Part shown: positions 1-9,242 of the stretch, one piece after another
Layout of the letters: every line of letters begins with the position of its first letter
How positions within the stretch are numbered: position 1 is the stretch's first letter
Source: Paragonimus westermani
Lineage: Eukaryota > Platyhelminthes > Trematoda > Plagiorchiida > Troglotrematidae
DNA length: 64,000 bases
Assembly (NCBI GenBank): GCA_008508345.1
Contig: QNGE01000743.1
Span: 168,897-232,896 of the forward strand
Reading direction: 5' to 3'
Made by a program: the position numbers and the translations under genes
The notes under the pieces: model-generated
What the model was told of the DNA's origin: nothing
What the model saw: the letters and a program-made list of their open reading frames with translations, nothing else
Database searches by the model: none

Positions 1-74
1 CGGATCATTTTTCGTTGAAATATGTTTGTTTCATGTTTGATTACCACATCTGGGTGGCGTTTTGTATAACTTTG

Positions 75-250
75 TCAAGGCCGGGAGTAGAACTCCGACC
101 CCACTTTCATGTGGCAACCGTCTGGACCACTGCACAAGTGACCTAGCAGCAGGCACGACCAAATTACCATATGTGAACGCCCAATCACTTTCGCTTGTGA
201 GTACTGACCAGGTTACCCGAGTGTCTCAAAAAGAGACTTGGAATTTAGCT
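75..250 (-). mobile_element. tRNA-derived SINE, degraded partial copy
   Basis: Reverse-strand copy of the SINE seen whole near 1.5 and 37.5 kb. Recognisable parts are the B-box region (as GGAGTAGAACTCCGACCCC on this strand), the A-box region, and the stretch with CGCTTGTGAGTACTGACCAGG. About a third of the bases differ from better copies, so it is old. The end toward position 1 is ill-defined. Confidence 0.7.
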
Positions 251-1465
251 ATATCTTGGTTAATGGTACCATAATCCTTAACAGTAATGAAACTGGGCAA
301 TTTGTTCGTCTTCATGTTGTTTGAACTTCCTCCAGTCTCTAGCCCTTTACTATCGTACATCATAGTTTTAAATGCATATAAACGTTTTAAGCTTTCTCTA
401 ACCTGTAGAATTCCAACGACTATGATGAACGCTGAAAGAAATGTTAGTGATCGGTTGATGGTTTGTATATTTCTCTCAGAGTTTCTTACTTAGTGTGTGA
501 ATTTCAGAGGAGAGTAATTGCTCTTTGCGAGGGATTGATGTTGAATCAGTTGGGAGTTTTTTTATACAAGGCTATTAGATCCGCATCTGCATGAAGGATA
601 ACTCGCACTGCGGGTTTCCTGACAACCTAAGCAAATCATTCTCACAGAACAATAAATATACGTCTTATACTAGCTGTTTCAGTGTGTTTCAGTGATCGTT
701 GTTGACGTGATTGTGCGTCAGTAGCCTTTTTAAATTTTATCGTATTTATTCTCACTCACTCCATTACATAGGTGATTCACCGAACACAATTTAATCTTGC
801 ATCTTCACAAACACAACGGCACAAGAAGTCTTTCTATGTAAACCAATAAACCAATGAACCTAGACCCTTAGAGATGAAAGCGACTGACTTTGTGTGAGGA
901 AAGGTTAGACACCGGTTATGATCTCCGACAAGAGTGAAAATTAAGCCTATTGCTTTTACATAGAATGTGTCAACGGAGAAGCTAGCTAGGATATAAAAGC
1001 TGCGATTGTGAGTACTGCTCAGTTTGTGCCAATGAAAAGTCACTCTAACAGTAGGCAGGAATACGTGAAACAACCCCAAACAGTTGATCACAGTGAACTG
1101 AACCTTAGATACCGCTTGAGCATAGGCGCGCTTGTGGGGGCAACCACATGGTCACTACGACTATACGTGATGGACCTTGACCAGCTGGCACCATCTCACG
1201 GTCTGACCAAATCCCATTTGCATAACTCTTGATTATGACCACTCTATGTGAGGTTCGGTTCGTTGGCTGCGAGTCTTTCATAGACGTTCTTGATCTCGGA
1301 AGTTGATCATTAAAACTTTCGCAAGTGAATGTTGGCATAAAAATAGTTGAACGAACGTGAACAACCTTTAATTTGTATAAGCCAAAAATACCCTACTGTA
1401 TGCATGGGTGATTAAGTTTTCCTGCACTGAACCTGATACCAAGATTCACGAACTCTTTCAGATAG
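251..1465. other. No gene recognised
   Basis: Only short open frames at chance frequency on both strands. A region around 1,090-1,210 is somewhat GC-richer and may be an old repeat relic, but I cannot name it. Confidence 0.5.
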
Positions 1466-1829
1466 ATTACTGATGAGTAGTCGGGGATTTGGTTTATTTT
1501 CAAGTTGACCATCACTCACATTTGATCGCAGCCGTCGCATTCAGATAGACTTTCCAACCAGCCTCTTTCGAAAACAAGCACTGGACTCGAGTTTTGCTCT
1601 CATTAGAGCTCGTCAGTAGCGCATATCCTTGCTACGGCCGGGATTTGAACTCCGGCCGTTCCAATCATGAGGCAACCGTGTTGACCACTGGGCCATTGGC
1701 CTCACATTAGGAACGACCGAATTATCAAATCTGAACGCTCAACCAGTCTCGCTTGTGAGCAACGATCATGTTGCCCGATCGTCTCGAGAGGAGACACATT
1801 AACTGTCCTGTTAACTCCAATCGATGAAC
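1466..1829 (-). mobile_element. tRNA-derived SINE, near full-length copy
   Basis: Reads from the 3' tail (ATTACTGATGAGTAGTCGGG) back through AAGTTGACCATCACTCAC, the CTCATTAGAGCTCGTCAGTA block, the Pol III B box (GGGATTTGAACTCC on this strand), the A box (reverse of TGGCCCAGTGGTCAACACGG) and the 5' part (GTCTCGAGAGGAGACACATT). Nearly identical in layout to the copy at 37.5 kb. The tRNA-like segment lies mid-element, not at the 5' end. Confidence 0.85.
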
Positions 1830-4800
1830 CTACGTAAACCCTGATGGTTTGGTTTCGTCTGTGCATCTTCCGATTCTGAGCCATTGTGGTGGGAAATGTT
1901 CAGGGAGATAAATGATTACTCATTGTGCAAAGTGGGTGACTAAACCAGTATAATTTGCAACGTCTAAGCTGCTCTGTGGTAAGGCCATCTCAAATTTTCA
2001 GTGCCAAGTTACCAGTGGAATTGATAGCAACAGAGAGATTGTGGTGATTCCCGCAATAGAATTCTGTGGGAACTTCCACGTCCCCTATACCACAGACAAA
2101 AACCGTTTTGATCGAAAGAAATCCAAATTTCGGATAGTTTCTGCTTGGATTTTATGTCAGCAGCCATTTTTGTACTAGCAGCTTTAGGTGATATTTCCAC
2201 TTAAAAGTGTGAGTTCGTGCATGACGGTTTTCAGAAGTTCCATATATTTCAACTTAAGAAATATTTATACAGGCATCACGCTGGACGTAGTAAGACAACT
2301 GTTTTGTGTTAAATCAAGCAACGTATCTAAATGCGAAACCACTTTACTTTTTAATGGACATCATTTAGTTTGAAAAAAGCTTAATTACCAGCAAAAGTCA
2401 AAGCTTACAAACATGCAGCTAATTGTTTGGAATGTCCCCTAGCAAGACACAGCTTGGTCAGACCAGGCAACATCAATCAACGGTATGCATGCTGAAAACA
2501 AAACTTCCCGATTTGCGATTCTGTTCCAATTGATTGAAAGCCCTTAAATGACCAGCAATTTAAACATAAATAATGACTGACTTTGTGTAACACATCACAG
2601 ACAACCAATTGAAGTGGTATGTTTTTGTGTCCGATCCCGACAAGATTTTAATATATCTCCTTAATTCCCAGACTCCCTGGTTACCTTACTTCTCCCATGC
2701 ATTTGTTTTGGGGGCAGACAGGAATGTGAAAGGTATACTCGTCCATGGAGTTGTGGAGTGCATTTACAAACCAATTCGAGAGTAATCTAACCCTAAGTGT
2801 TTTTATCATCGATGTACGCAAATTATCACTAATGCTTAATGAAGTTTAGAAATCAGTTACAGTGCGTTCAAGAATAGAAAGTTTAAAACAGAGTAAGCAA
2901 TGGAATGGACAGTTCATTAGGGTGTGGAGTCTTTATTGGTTGGGATGATATGATATTGTATTACTATACAACATTGAACTGTTTGTTTGCAAGGTGTAGC
3001 CACCTGGATTAGGTGAATATAGACGAAGCTATTTTTAGTAGTTAGGTCCCTTCCTGTCCTCTTCCTCTTTTCTTCTACTCTCTTGCTAAACAGGGTTTGC
3101 TTTCTCCCTTCGTGGTTGTGTGCCAGTCAAGCATCAGCGTGACCCACTGATGTACTGTTTTCTCTGGTGATGTTGATGTTTGTTTGTGATCAAGTCGTTT
3201 CAATGAGGTGAATAGTCAAGTCTTGATGGTTAGTGTGTTTTGTGTACTGGACCGTTTCTTGTTATTCGTTCATTAATTTTAATTAACTGGCAGTTTTTTA
3301 AAAAAAAGTGTTTTGTCTCGTCTGATGTTGTGACAAGAATAAATCAGTGTCAGTTGTCGAGTTGTCAAGGTCGTTAAGGCTGACCATGTGGTATCTCAGA
3401 CCACTGCTCGGAAAAGTGATATGCAAATGGTTAAGTTAGATTGTAGACGCCTAAATAAGAATTATGGGTTTGTATAGTGAAAAGAAAAATCTTCACGGGC
3501 ACGTTTTTCCATCCGTTCGTCTTATTTAAAATGTGATGGGGATGGAAAGGGTCATCGCTGTCAGCTGATGTGGCGCTCCTCCGCCAACAAACCAATACGA
3601 CCGCCTCCTTCCACCGGATTTATCCGACTAATCCTGTCAAAGGTTTTTTAATCTACGTCACTTGTCCTGGTGTTCCATTTACTAATCACACAATTTCCAT
3701 ATAATTTCACAAGCTGGATGGGGATTACCGAGACCAACTGTTTTCGTGGTTGACTTCTTATAAAAGGCACAGGAACCTGGAGTGGAATGGTCGTGAATGA
3801 ACTGGAATCTGAAGAAAGTAGCTAACCTACAGACATGTACCTACCAAAACGCAAAACGCGCCAAAGCAACGTTCTGACAAATATACACGTTTATTGACCA
3901 GTGGGACTAGATTGGACGGATGGTCGGACAACATGTATTGTGGGTTTACTCTCACGTGTTTCGACTAAATGGGGACCTAAGATCTCTAACCGATTCAGCC
4001 GTCAGCTTACAGTGGTAAAGGGTATTCTAATGTAAGCATATTGGAACTGCCAAGAAGTGCAATCTACACAGTAGATTGCCTATCCCATACTCCAGTCTCG
4101 GAGAATAATCTCTTTTGGCGAATATGTCTGTTTGGTAGTAGTCTATATAAAAGCTGACAGGCGAACAACTTAGTCAGTGAGAATTAGGTCTCGTGTAAGA
4201 GAGTTGTATCAAAGTCGTTAGCCTCTGTGAATAGGGGAGCTAAATGGGACTCATAAGCTTTCTAGTAGACACCTTCAAGATGAGCCTTTTGTTGTAGTCT
4301 AAGGAGGGTGGATTATGCAACTGAGAGAGAGGCTACGGATTGAGGAATTCCAAGAATCCTTTCAGGAAAAGTAACGCATTTTTCTCAAAAGTGGTTCAAG
4401 GTCTTAGTTGTGTAGCTAAGTTTATGATTAGTAAAATTCTAGCGACGGAATCCCAACCGGCATATTGCGTGTTGCTTAGAGAGTTCACCCTGTCGTCTGT
4501 ACAGTAACAGAACCAAACAGATCCATGGAAAGCGGTGTGTCAGGAAAACCTCATGCATACTTAAACCATGATGAAGTGATTATCTTTGGGGTTCATCTCG
4601 TTTACTCAGGCGGAGAACGGATCGAAAAGTTTGCAGGTCAAGTGGTTGAGAAAATATTACGTGGACATTAATGAGAAATCGCACACATGCAAGTACCCAT
4701 TGTAAGGCGATTATCGGTCACTTTTAGCACCAGCCTAAATTGAGTAAGGTGAGACAAATAGCCGACGGCTAACCTTTTTGATGTGTACGGTTAGTGGATG

Positions 4801-5385
4801 ATTTATTTCGAGTAAACAATAACGAGGTTCCTAAGGATTTTGCATTTTTACTTTCTACATATATACATATCCCTAGCATGGTTACATCCATCCAAAACAT
4901 GTAACGGTACGAATAAAAGTCAAATCACATGAAGTTAACGTTAAACGAACGAAACAAATAGTGTAACTGTAAATTGTCGCGTCGTCACAATTTTCTGAGC
5001 TAGTGATAAGAGATCGTTCGTTCCTCATATGAGTATCTATTAATTTATTGATAACTGTTTGATTTGGCCATCATAACGATCACCGAAACTAATCGATCAC
5101 ATGTATTTTGTACGCACTGTGTTTACCGCTTTATGCTGCACTGGCTGCATCATATCTGATTTATGTTATTGTTGTTGTTGTTGTTGCTGTTGTTGTTTCA
5201 ACAAATCATTCTATTAATTTGTTGTCATTTCCTTTACACGATAAACGAACGTATTAACTGATTGGATTGTGGCAAATTTCCTCAGTGCACCTACCCTATT
5301 TTGAAACCAACCTAGGATAAAGCCTGCTGCCGAGCAACAGTTACAATGGAAAACTACTTTCACAGATTGTTCTGGTAACAACCAG
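1830..5385. other. Non-coding stretch, possible old LTR sequence
   Basis: No convincing exon on either strand. A TATA-like TATATAAAAG occurs at 4,144-4,153 and another TTATAAAAGG near 3,759. Given the Gypsy pol relic downstream, these could be remnants of LTR promoters, but no matching second LTR was found by eye. Confidence 0.4.
5168..5198 (+). repeat. (TTG)n microsatellite
   Basis: About ten GTT/TTG units with one interrupting GCT. Confidence 0.9.
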
Positions 5386-5389
5386 AATG

Positions 5390-5960
5390 TGGCGGATATT
5401 TTTGAAGATTATATAACTCTATCATTACGTCGGTCAGGAAGGACAACGACAAGTTGATAAATTACAATTGCACACCAGACAAGATGTATTATCTGTAATG
5501 GAACGGCTAGGCAACACATGGAGGGACAACATGTTATTACAGTACGTTATAAATTCCACGTGATACATCGAGACGTTGATAAATCTACCACCGACCTTAT
5601 CTCACAACCTCTGTCGACTGTTTCAAAATTGACCCAAGGACAAATCCCATAGCATAGTATCTAAAAAGCGATGCATATCGAAGAACCTATTGCTGGTGCC
5701 TGCGACAGGAATTTCTGGTCGAGGATAAACGATTCGTAACGCTGGAGAAACCTTGTGTTATTGTGTGCCAGTGGGCTAATTCGGTCAAACAACTTGTAGA
5801 GCTTTCTGCTGTGGGACCTACACTACATAGCGATGTTGACGGCGTGACACACTGTGACCGCTGTAAAGAGTTTTGCTGCCATAACTACGGTGAATATCAC
5901 TGGAAAACTCTTGAATTTGATTTGCCGATTATGTCACTTAAAAAATAGATATTTAGAAGG
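5390..5960 (+). pseudogene. Ty3/Gypsy element, gag/nucleocapsid relic
   Basis: Upstream of and collinear with the protease and RT relics below. Around 5,850-5,905 the frame reads HCDRCKEFCCHNYGEYHWK, a Cys/His cluster that looks like a decayed Gag zinc knuckle. Earlier parts are broken by stops and shifts. The assignment rests mainly on position. Confidence 0.45.
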
Positions 5961-5986
5961 CGTTCTTCAGACATGATGCAAGCAAA

Positions 5987-6222
5987 TTGTCGACCTCTAG
6001 GTCACCTAATCAAAACAACGAGAACTTGAATATTCAGTGGACTAGGGGTACAACAGTCAGTCACAGTCTTAGACTAACGTCAGATACAGGGTTCATTGTC
6101 TCCCTAAATGTGAATGAGCAACAATTTGCATTCGAGCTAGATACCGGATCGGTCGTTATACTGCTGCGATCTAATGCCTTACCAGAGCTTCTAGGGATGG
6201 ACTCATTTAACCTTCATCTGCG
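5987..6222 (+). pseudogene. Ty3/Gypsy aspartic protease relic
   Basis: An open frame contains NEQQFAFELDTGSVVILL. The DTGS at 6,140-6,151 is the catalytic signature of retroviral-type aspartic proteases, preceded by the usual hydrophobic strand. The protein frame is lost at about 6,222 where SINE tail sequence begins. In Ty3/Gypsy elements protease lies between Gag and RT, which is the order here. Confidence 0.75.
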
Positions 6223-6285
6223 AGTTTATACTGTTTTCAAGTTGAACATCATTCACATTTGGTCGCAGCCTTCGCATTCAGTTTA
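6222..6285 (-). mobile_element. SINE 3'-tail fragment inside the Gypsy relic
   Basis: The stretch TTCAAGTTGAACATCATTCA followed by CATTTGGTCGCAGCCTTCGCATTCA matches the 3' part of the SINE in reverse orientation. It interrupts the protease reading. Confidence 0.65.
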
Positions 6286-6329
6286 TACTAGTCAAACAGT
6301 GTGAATTTGATGTAGCTCCTTTACTTATG

Positions 6330-6990
6330 TATTCCATCACGATTGCATAGGCTGTCTCATGAGACTGAAGGACCGGTACCAAATATTTTTGGTCGAGATT
6401 GAAGTAACCATCTTTCTGCCGTCCTGTCAACTGAGGTTCAGTCACGCTTATCTAGTCTTGAATGCCCATAAAAACTTGCCTGACCACACGATTTTCGGAA
6501 AGTTGCGGAATGATGCCGTATGTTTACTACTGTCATCGAAGGCAATACCAAGTTCGGGAAGGCCTGGACCCTACCGTATTCTCTTCGTAACAATGCTGAA
6601 AATGATATACACCGGCTCCAGAAAGAAGGTATAATTGAACTCGTCCAGTACTCGGATTGGACAACGTCCATAATACCCGTATCCAAACCCGACGGTGCAG
6701 TAAGAATTTGTGGTGATTAGAAAATAACCGCGATCCGAGGGTTGCAGTTAAATGGTTACCTCTTACCAAAATTCGAGGACATTTACATATGTTTATCTGG
6801 GGTGTGTGTGTGAACTTTTACAAAATTAGACTTGAGGCAAACATACCAACAAACTGAACAAAATGAAAATTCACGTCTTTGCACTATAATTAGCACTCAT
6901 GTAAGGTTGTTTCGTTACGTCCACCTTCCATTCTACACCAGCTATTCTTCAACGCGTCATTCACTCATTTGTTGAGGATATACTTAGTAT
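6330..6990 (+). pseudogene. Ty3/Gypsy reverse transcriptase relic
   Basis: In order: a GPNIFGRD-like segment (about 6,375), then GKAWTLPYSLRNNAENDIHR, LQKEGIIELVQYSDWTTSII, PVSKPDGAVRICGD (6,550-6,717), then after a stop YLLPKFEDIYICLSG, and finally AILQRVI-SFVEDIL near 6,940-6,985. These are the conserved N-terminal and finger/palm blocks of Ty3/Gypsy RT. Multiple stops and frameshifts show it is dead. The catalytic YxDD block is not present here; the sequence breaks at a SINE. Confidence 0.85.
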
Positions 6991-7076
6991 TACTGATGGG
7001 TATTAGGGGATTTTGGTTTTCTTGTAGAGTGAACATCACTCACAGTTGGTCACAACTGTCGCATTCACAATTTGGA
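6990..7076 (-). mobile_element. SINE 3'-tail fragment
   Basis: ACTGATGGGTATTAGGGG to AACATCACTCACAGTTGGTC corresponds to the tail of the SINE in reverse orientation. It abuts a forward-oriented SINE part, making a head-to-head junction at about 7,080-7,095. Confidence 0.7.
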
Positions 7077-7089
7077 GAGAAGTCTTGGT

Positions 7090-7305
7090 CGAGGGGTCAT
7101 CGATTGGAGTTAACAGGACAGTAAGTGTCTCCTCTCTAGACCTTCGGGCAATCAGACCATTAATCACAAGCAAAGGCGGTTGAACTTTCATATATGATAA
7201 TTCAGTCGTGCGCAATGTGAGGTCAGTGGCGCAGTAGTCAACCTGGTTACCTCATGGGAACGTGCCTAAGTTCTAATTCCTGCCTTTGCATGGATGTGCA
7301 CGAGC
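7090..7305 (+). mobile_element. SINE 5' and tRNA-like part, interrupted copy
   Basis: Starts GGTCATCGATTGGAGTTAAC, then CCTCTCTAGACC, the first A-box-like GGCGGTTGAAC region, the A box TGGCGCAGTAGTCAACCTGG and a decayed B box, stopping near the GAGCT block. The missing 3' part resumes at about 8,469, so this SINE was split by the Penelope-like element. Confidence 0.75.
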
Positions 7306-7344
7306 TGTACTGAAAAGTCAGAAACACTGAGTTCCCTTCAACCA

Positions 7345-7600
7345 CTTCATCAGATCAGAAAGAAGACAGATATTGCAATATGTTAACGTTTCATTTACTC
7401 TCATCAGTCGCACGTATAAAATATGCCAGTTATATACATTGTAAAGGTGAGGACAGACAGAGGCTTGACACGCCCACAACCGCAAACACTATATCATCAC
7501 GTAACTGGTAATCCGGTAGGTTGTCTCAACCACTTTTGTGTACAACGTCGGCTGATAAGTTCGGATGAGCACCGCTTCGCAGAAAGCCAATAACTTTGGA
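7345..7600 (-). mobile_element. Penelope-like element 3' end, reverse copy (left arm)
   Basis: Reverse complement of 8,209-8,466 with about nine in ten bases matching by eye. It holds the last coding codons of the GIY-YIG protein (GCTTTCTGCGAAGCGGTGCT on the minus strand) and the 3' non-coding tail with ATAACTGGCATATTTTATAC. Together with the right arm it forms a long inverted repeat. Confidence 0.75.
7374..7412 (-). ncRNA. Hammerhead-ribozyme-like core, left copy
   Basis: On the minus strand: stem I strand TGCGA, core CTGATGA, GAGTAAAT, core GAAA, palindromic CGTTAACA, then TA and TTGCA. TGCGA pairs with TTGCA (five pairs, one wobble). Stem II is almost absent (at most one G-T pair), so activity is doubtful. 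Hammerheads are known from Penelope-like elements. Confidence 0.4.
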
Positions 7601-7617
7601 CTACTCACCAGTAATCT
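7601..7617 (+). mobile_element. SINE 3'-terminal scrap
   Basis: CTACTCACCAGTAATCT equals the extreme 3' end of the SINE (compare CTACTCATCAGT at 37.42 kb), placed between the left Penelope arm and the next SINE. Confidence 0.5.
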
Positions 7618-7624
7618 AAAATAT

Positions 7625-7969
7625 CGCCTTGCAGGTTTAATGAGTTCAGTGATCTCGACCTGTCTCAGAAGTCCTAATCAGGTGGTTATCGACTTCAGTT
7701 AACAGGACAGTCAATGTGTCTCCTCTCGAGACGATCGGGCAACATGATAATTGCTTACAAGCAAAATTGGTTGAGCGTTCAGATTTGATAATTCGGTCGT
7801 GCCTAATGTGAGGTCAATGGCCCAATGGTTAACACGGTTGCCTCATGATTGGAATGGCCGGAGTTCAAACCCCGGCCATGGTAAGGATATACGCTACTGA
7901 CGAGCTCTAATGAGAGCGAAACTCGATTCTATTGGTTCTTTTCGAAAGAGGCTGGCTGCAAAGTCTGTC
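7625..7969 (+). mobile_element. tRNA-derived SINE, 3'-truncated copy
   Basis: Begins CGCCTTGCAGGTTTAATGAG, the same 5' head as the copy at 16.0 kb. It includes A box GGCCCAATGGTTAACACGG, B box GGAGTTCAAACCCC and the GACGAGCTCTAATGAGAGCG block, and stops at GAGGCTGGCTGCAAAGTCTG where Penelope coding sequence starts. Confidence 0.85.
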
Positions 7970-7972
7970 TCC

Positions 7973-8313
7973 CATGTTGTGAACCACTTCACTTGCAGTG
8001 ACGTTTATATAGGCAGAACAGATCGAAAATATCGCATCGAGTCGCTGAACACATCCTGAAGTAGTTGAAACAACTGATGACGCACCAGCCTCGACTTGTA
8101 GCACTGACGGCTCGAAATCCGACGTCATCAATTGCTAACCACGTCATAGCAACAGGACGCAAAGTTGAGCCATTAAATTCATTCAAGATACTGTAGCGTA
8201 CTCGAAACTCAAGGTTATTGGCTTTCTGCGAATCGGTGCTCATCCGAACTTATCAGCCGACGTTATGTGCACAAAAGTGGTTGAGACAACCTACTGGATT
8301 ACCATTTTCGTGA
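7973..8313 (+). pseudogene. Penelope-like element GIY-YIG endonuclease relic
   Basis: Reads HVVNHFTCSDVYIGRTDRK, the start of a GIY-YIG domain (YIGRT motif). After a one-base frame change it reads KISHRVAEHI, then SSIANHVIATGRKVEP, TRNSRLLAFCESVLIRTYQP, LCAQKWLRQPTGLPF and a double stop (from 8,311). This order and the closing LC-x-QK pattern fit the C-terminal endonuclease of Penelope-like elements, which nicks target DNA. One frameshift and two internal stops make it inactive. The RT domain is missing (5' truncation). Confidence 0.8.
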
Positions 8314-8467
8314 TGATGTAATGCTTTTGGTTGTGGGCGTGTCAAGCCTCTGTCTGTCCTCACCTTTACAATGTATATAACTGGCATGTTTTATGCGTGT
8401 GACTGATGAGAGTAAACGAAATGTTAACATATTGCAATATCTGTCTTCTTTCTGCTCTGATAGAGGT
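8314..8467 (+). mobile_element. Penelope-like element 3' tail (right arm end)
   Basis: Non-coding tail after the endonuclease stop, shared with the left arm. With the coding end (from 8,209) it makes the right arm of the inverted repeat; the 0.6 kb spacer holds a SINE and the upstream part of the endonuclease. Confidence 0.7.
8398..8436 (+). ncRNA. Hammerhead-ribozyme-like core, right copy
   Basis: TGTGA, CTGATGA, GAGTAAAC, GAAA, TGTTAACA, TA, TTGCA. Stem I is TGTGA with TTGCA (five pairs, two wobbles). The left copy has C where this has T in the same stem and keeps pairing. Stem III is the palindrome TGTTAACA, which could pair between two molecules. Stem II has one G-C pair only. Confidence 0.4.
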
Positions 8468-8468
8468 G

Positions 8469-8590
8469 TAATGAGAACGGAACTAGTGTCTAGTGCTTCT
8501 TTTCGAAAACGGCCGACTAGAAAGTCCAGGGAAATGCAGTGGCTATGACAAGCTGTGGGTGATGTTCAGCCTATATATCTAATACTCATA
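8469..8590 (+). mobile_element. SINE 3' part, continuation of the copy at 7.1 kb
   Basis: AATGAGAACGGAACTAGTGT, TTCTTTTCGAAAACGGCCGA and GGGTGATGTTCAGCC are the SINE's 3' half. It begins where the 7,090-7,305 copy stops. Confidence 0.7.
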
Positions 8591-8599
8591 CACATAGTG

Positions 8600-9235
8600 A
8601 CGGCATTCCACTCATCAACACTCTCGGACTTTGGACTTGGTCTTGAAAAGACTGTCAAAAATGTATGTTTGGTGTTGAAAGGAGATGAGCATGAGTTACA
8701 GTCTTTTCCACTGGTAGCTTTATCGGCGAAGCATTTGCACTCAGTTTTTCAGTTTCCGGGTTAGGTTGAAATCCACCGATATACTAGGATACACGGGAGT
8801 ATTTTCAACAAAATGAAACATATTCCTACTCCATCTTGTGTTCCAGTAAATTATGATCCAATACCACCAACTCTCCCCTGTTGCGATGCTTCATGTGGTC
8901 TTACGGCAGTGCTACTACCCAAGCTTTCATGTGGTTCAGGACGTCTCATCTCTTGTTGTTCTCGAACACTGATGGCAAAAGAGTTCGACCGGAAATCCTT
9001 GACTACCATACTTGGTGCAAAACAGTTTCACTGATACTTTCTCGGAAGATTGCTTACATGTCATAAGTGCCAAAATTTATTACTGGGTGAAGGAACAGAG
9101 ACATAAAAACAGCCCTGCCGTGGATGATTCGTTGGTCTGTTACCTTATCTGATTACATCAGTAAGTTTCAATAGGCACCCGGACGATTCGCTAGTTTTGT
9201 TGATGCCTTAAGTAGGTTGATATTACCAGATGCAC
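8600..9235 (+). pseudogene. Ty3/Gypsy RT thumb and RNase H relic
   Basis: Resumes the Gypsy pol. Near 8,845-8,915 it reads NYDPIPPTLPCCDASCGLTAVL, the first strand of Gypsy RNase H with its catalytic Asp in the CDAS motif. SRTLMAKEFDRKSLTTILGAKQF follows, in pieces. At 9,204-9,242 VDALSRLILPDAP is the well-known DALSRL block that closes the RNase H region. Stops and shifts abound. No integrase HHCC or DDE motif was recognised after it. Confidence 0.75.
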
Positions 9236-9242
9236 CTTCCAC

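Noticed and set aside
7840..7910. tRNA gene suggested by A and B boxes
   Set aside because: The boxes belong to a repeated SINE. No intact cloverleaf with anticodon arm could be drawn.
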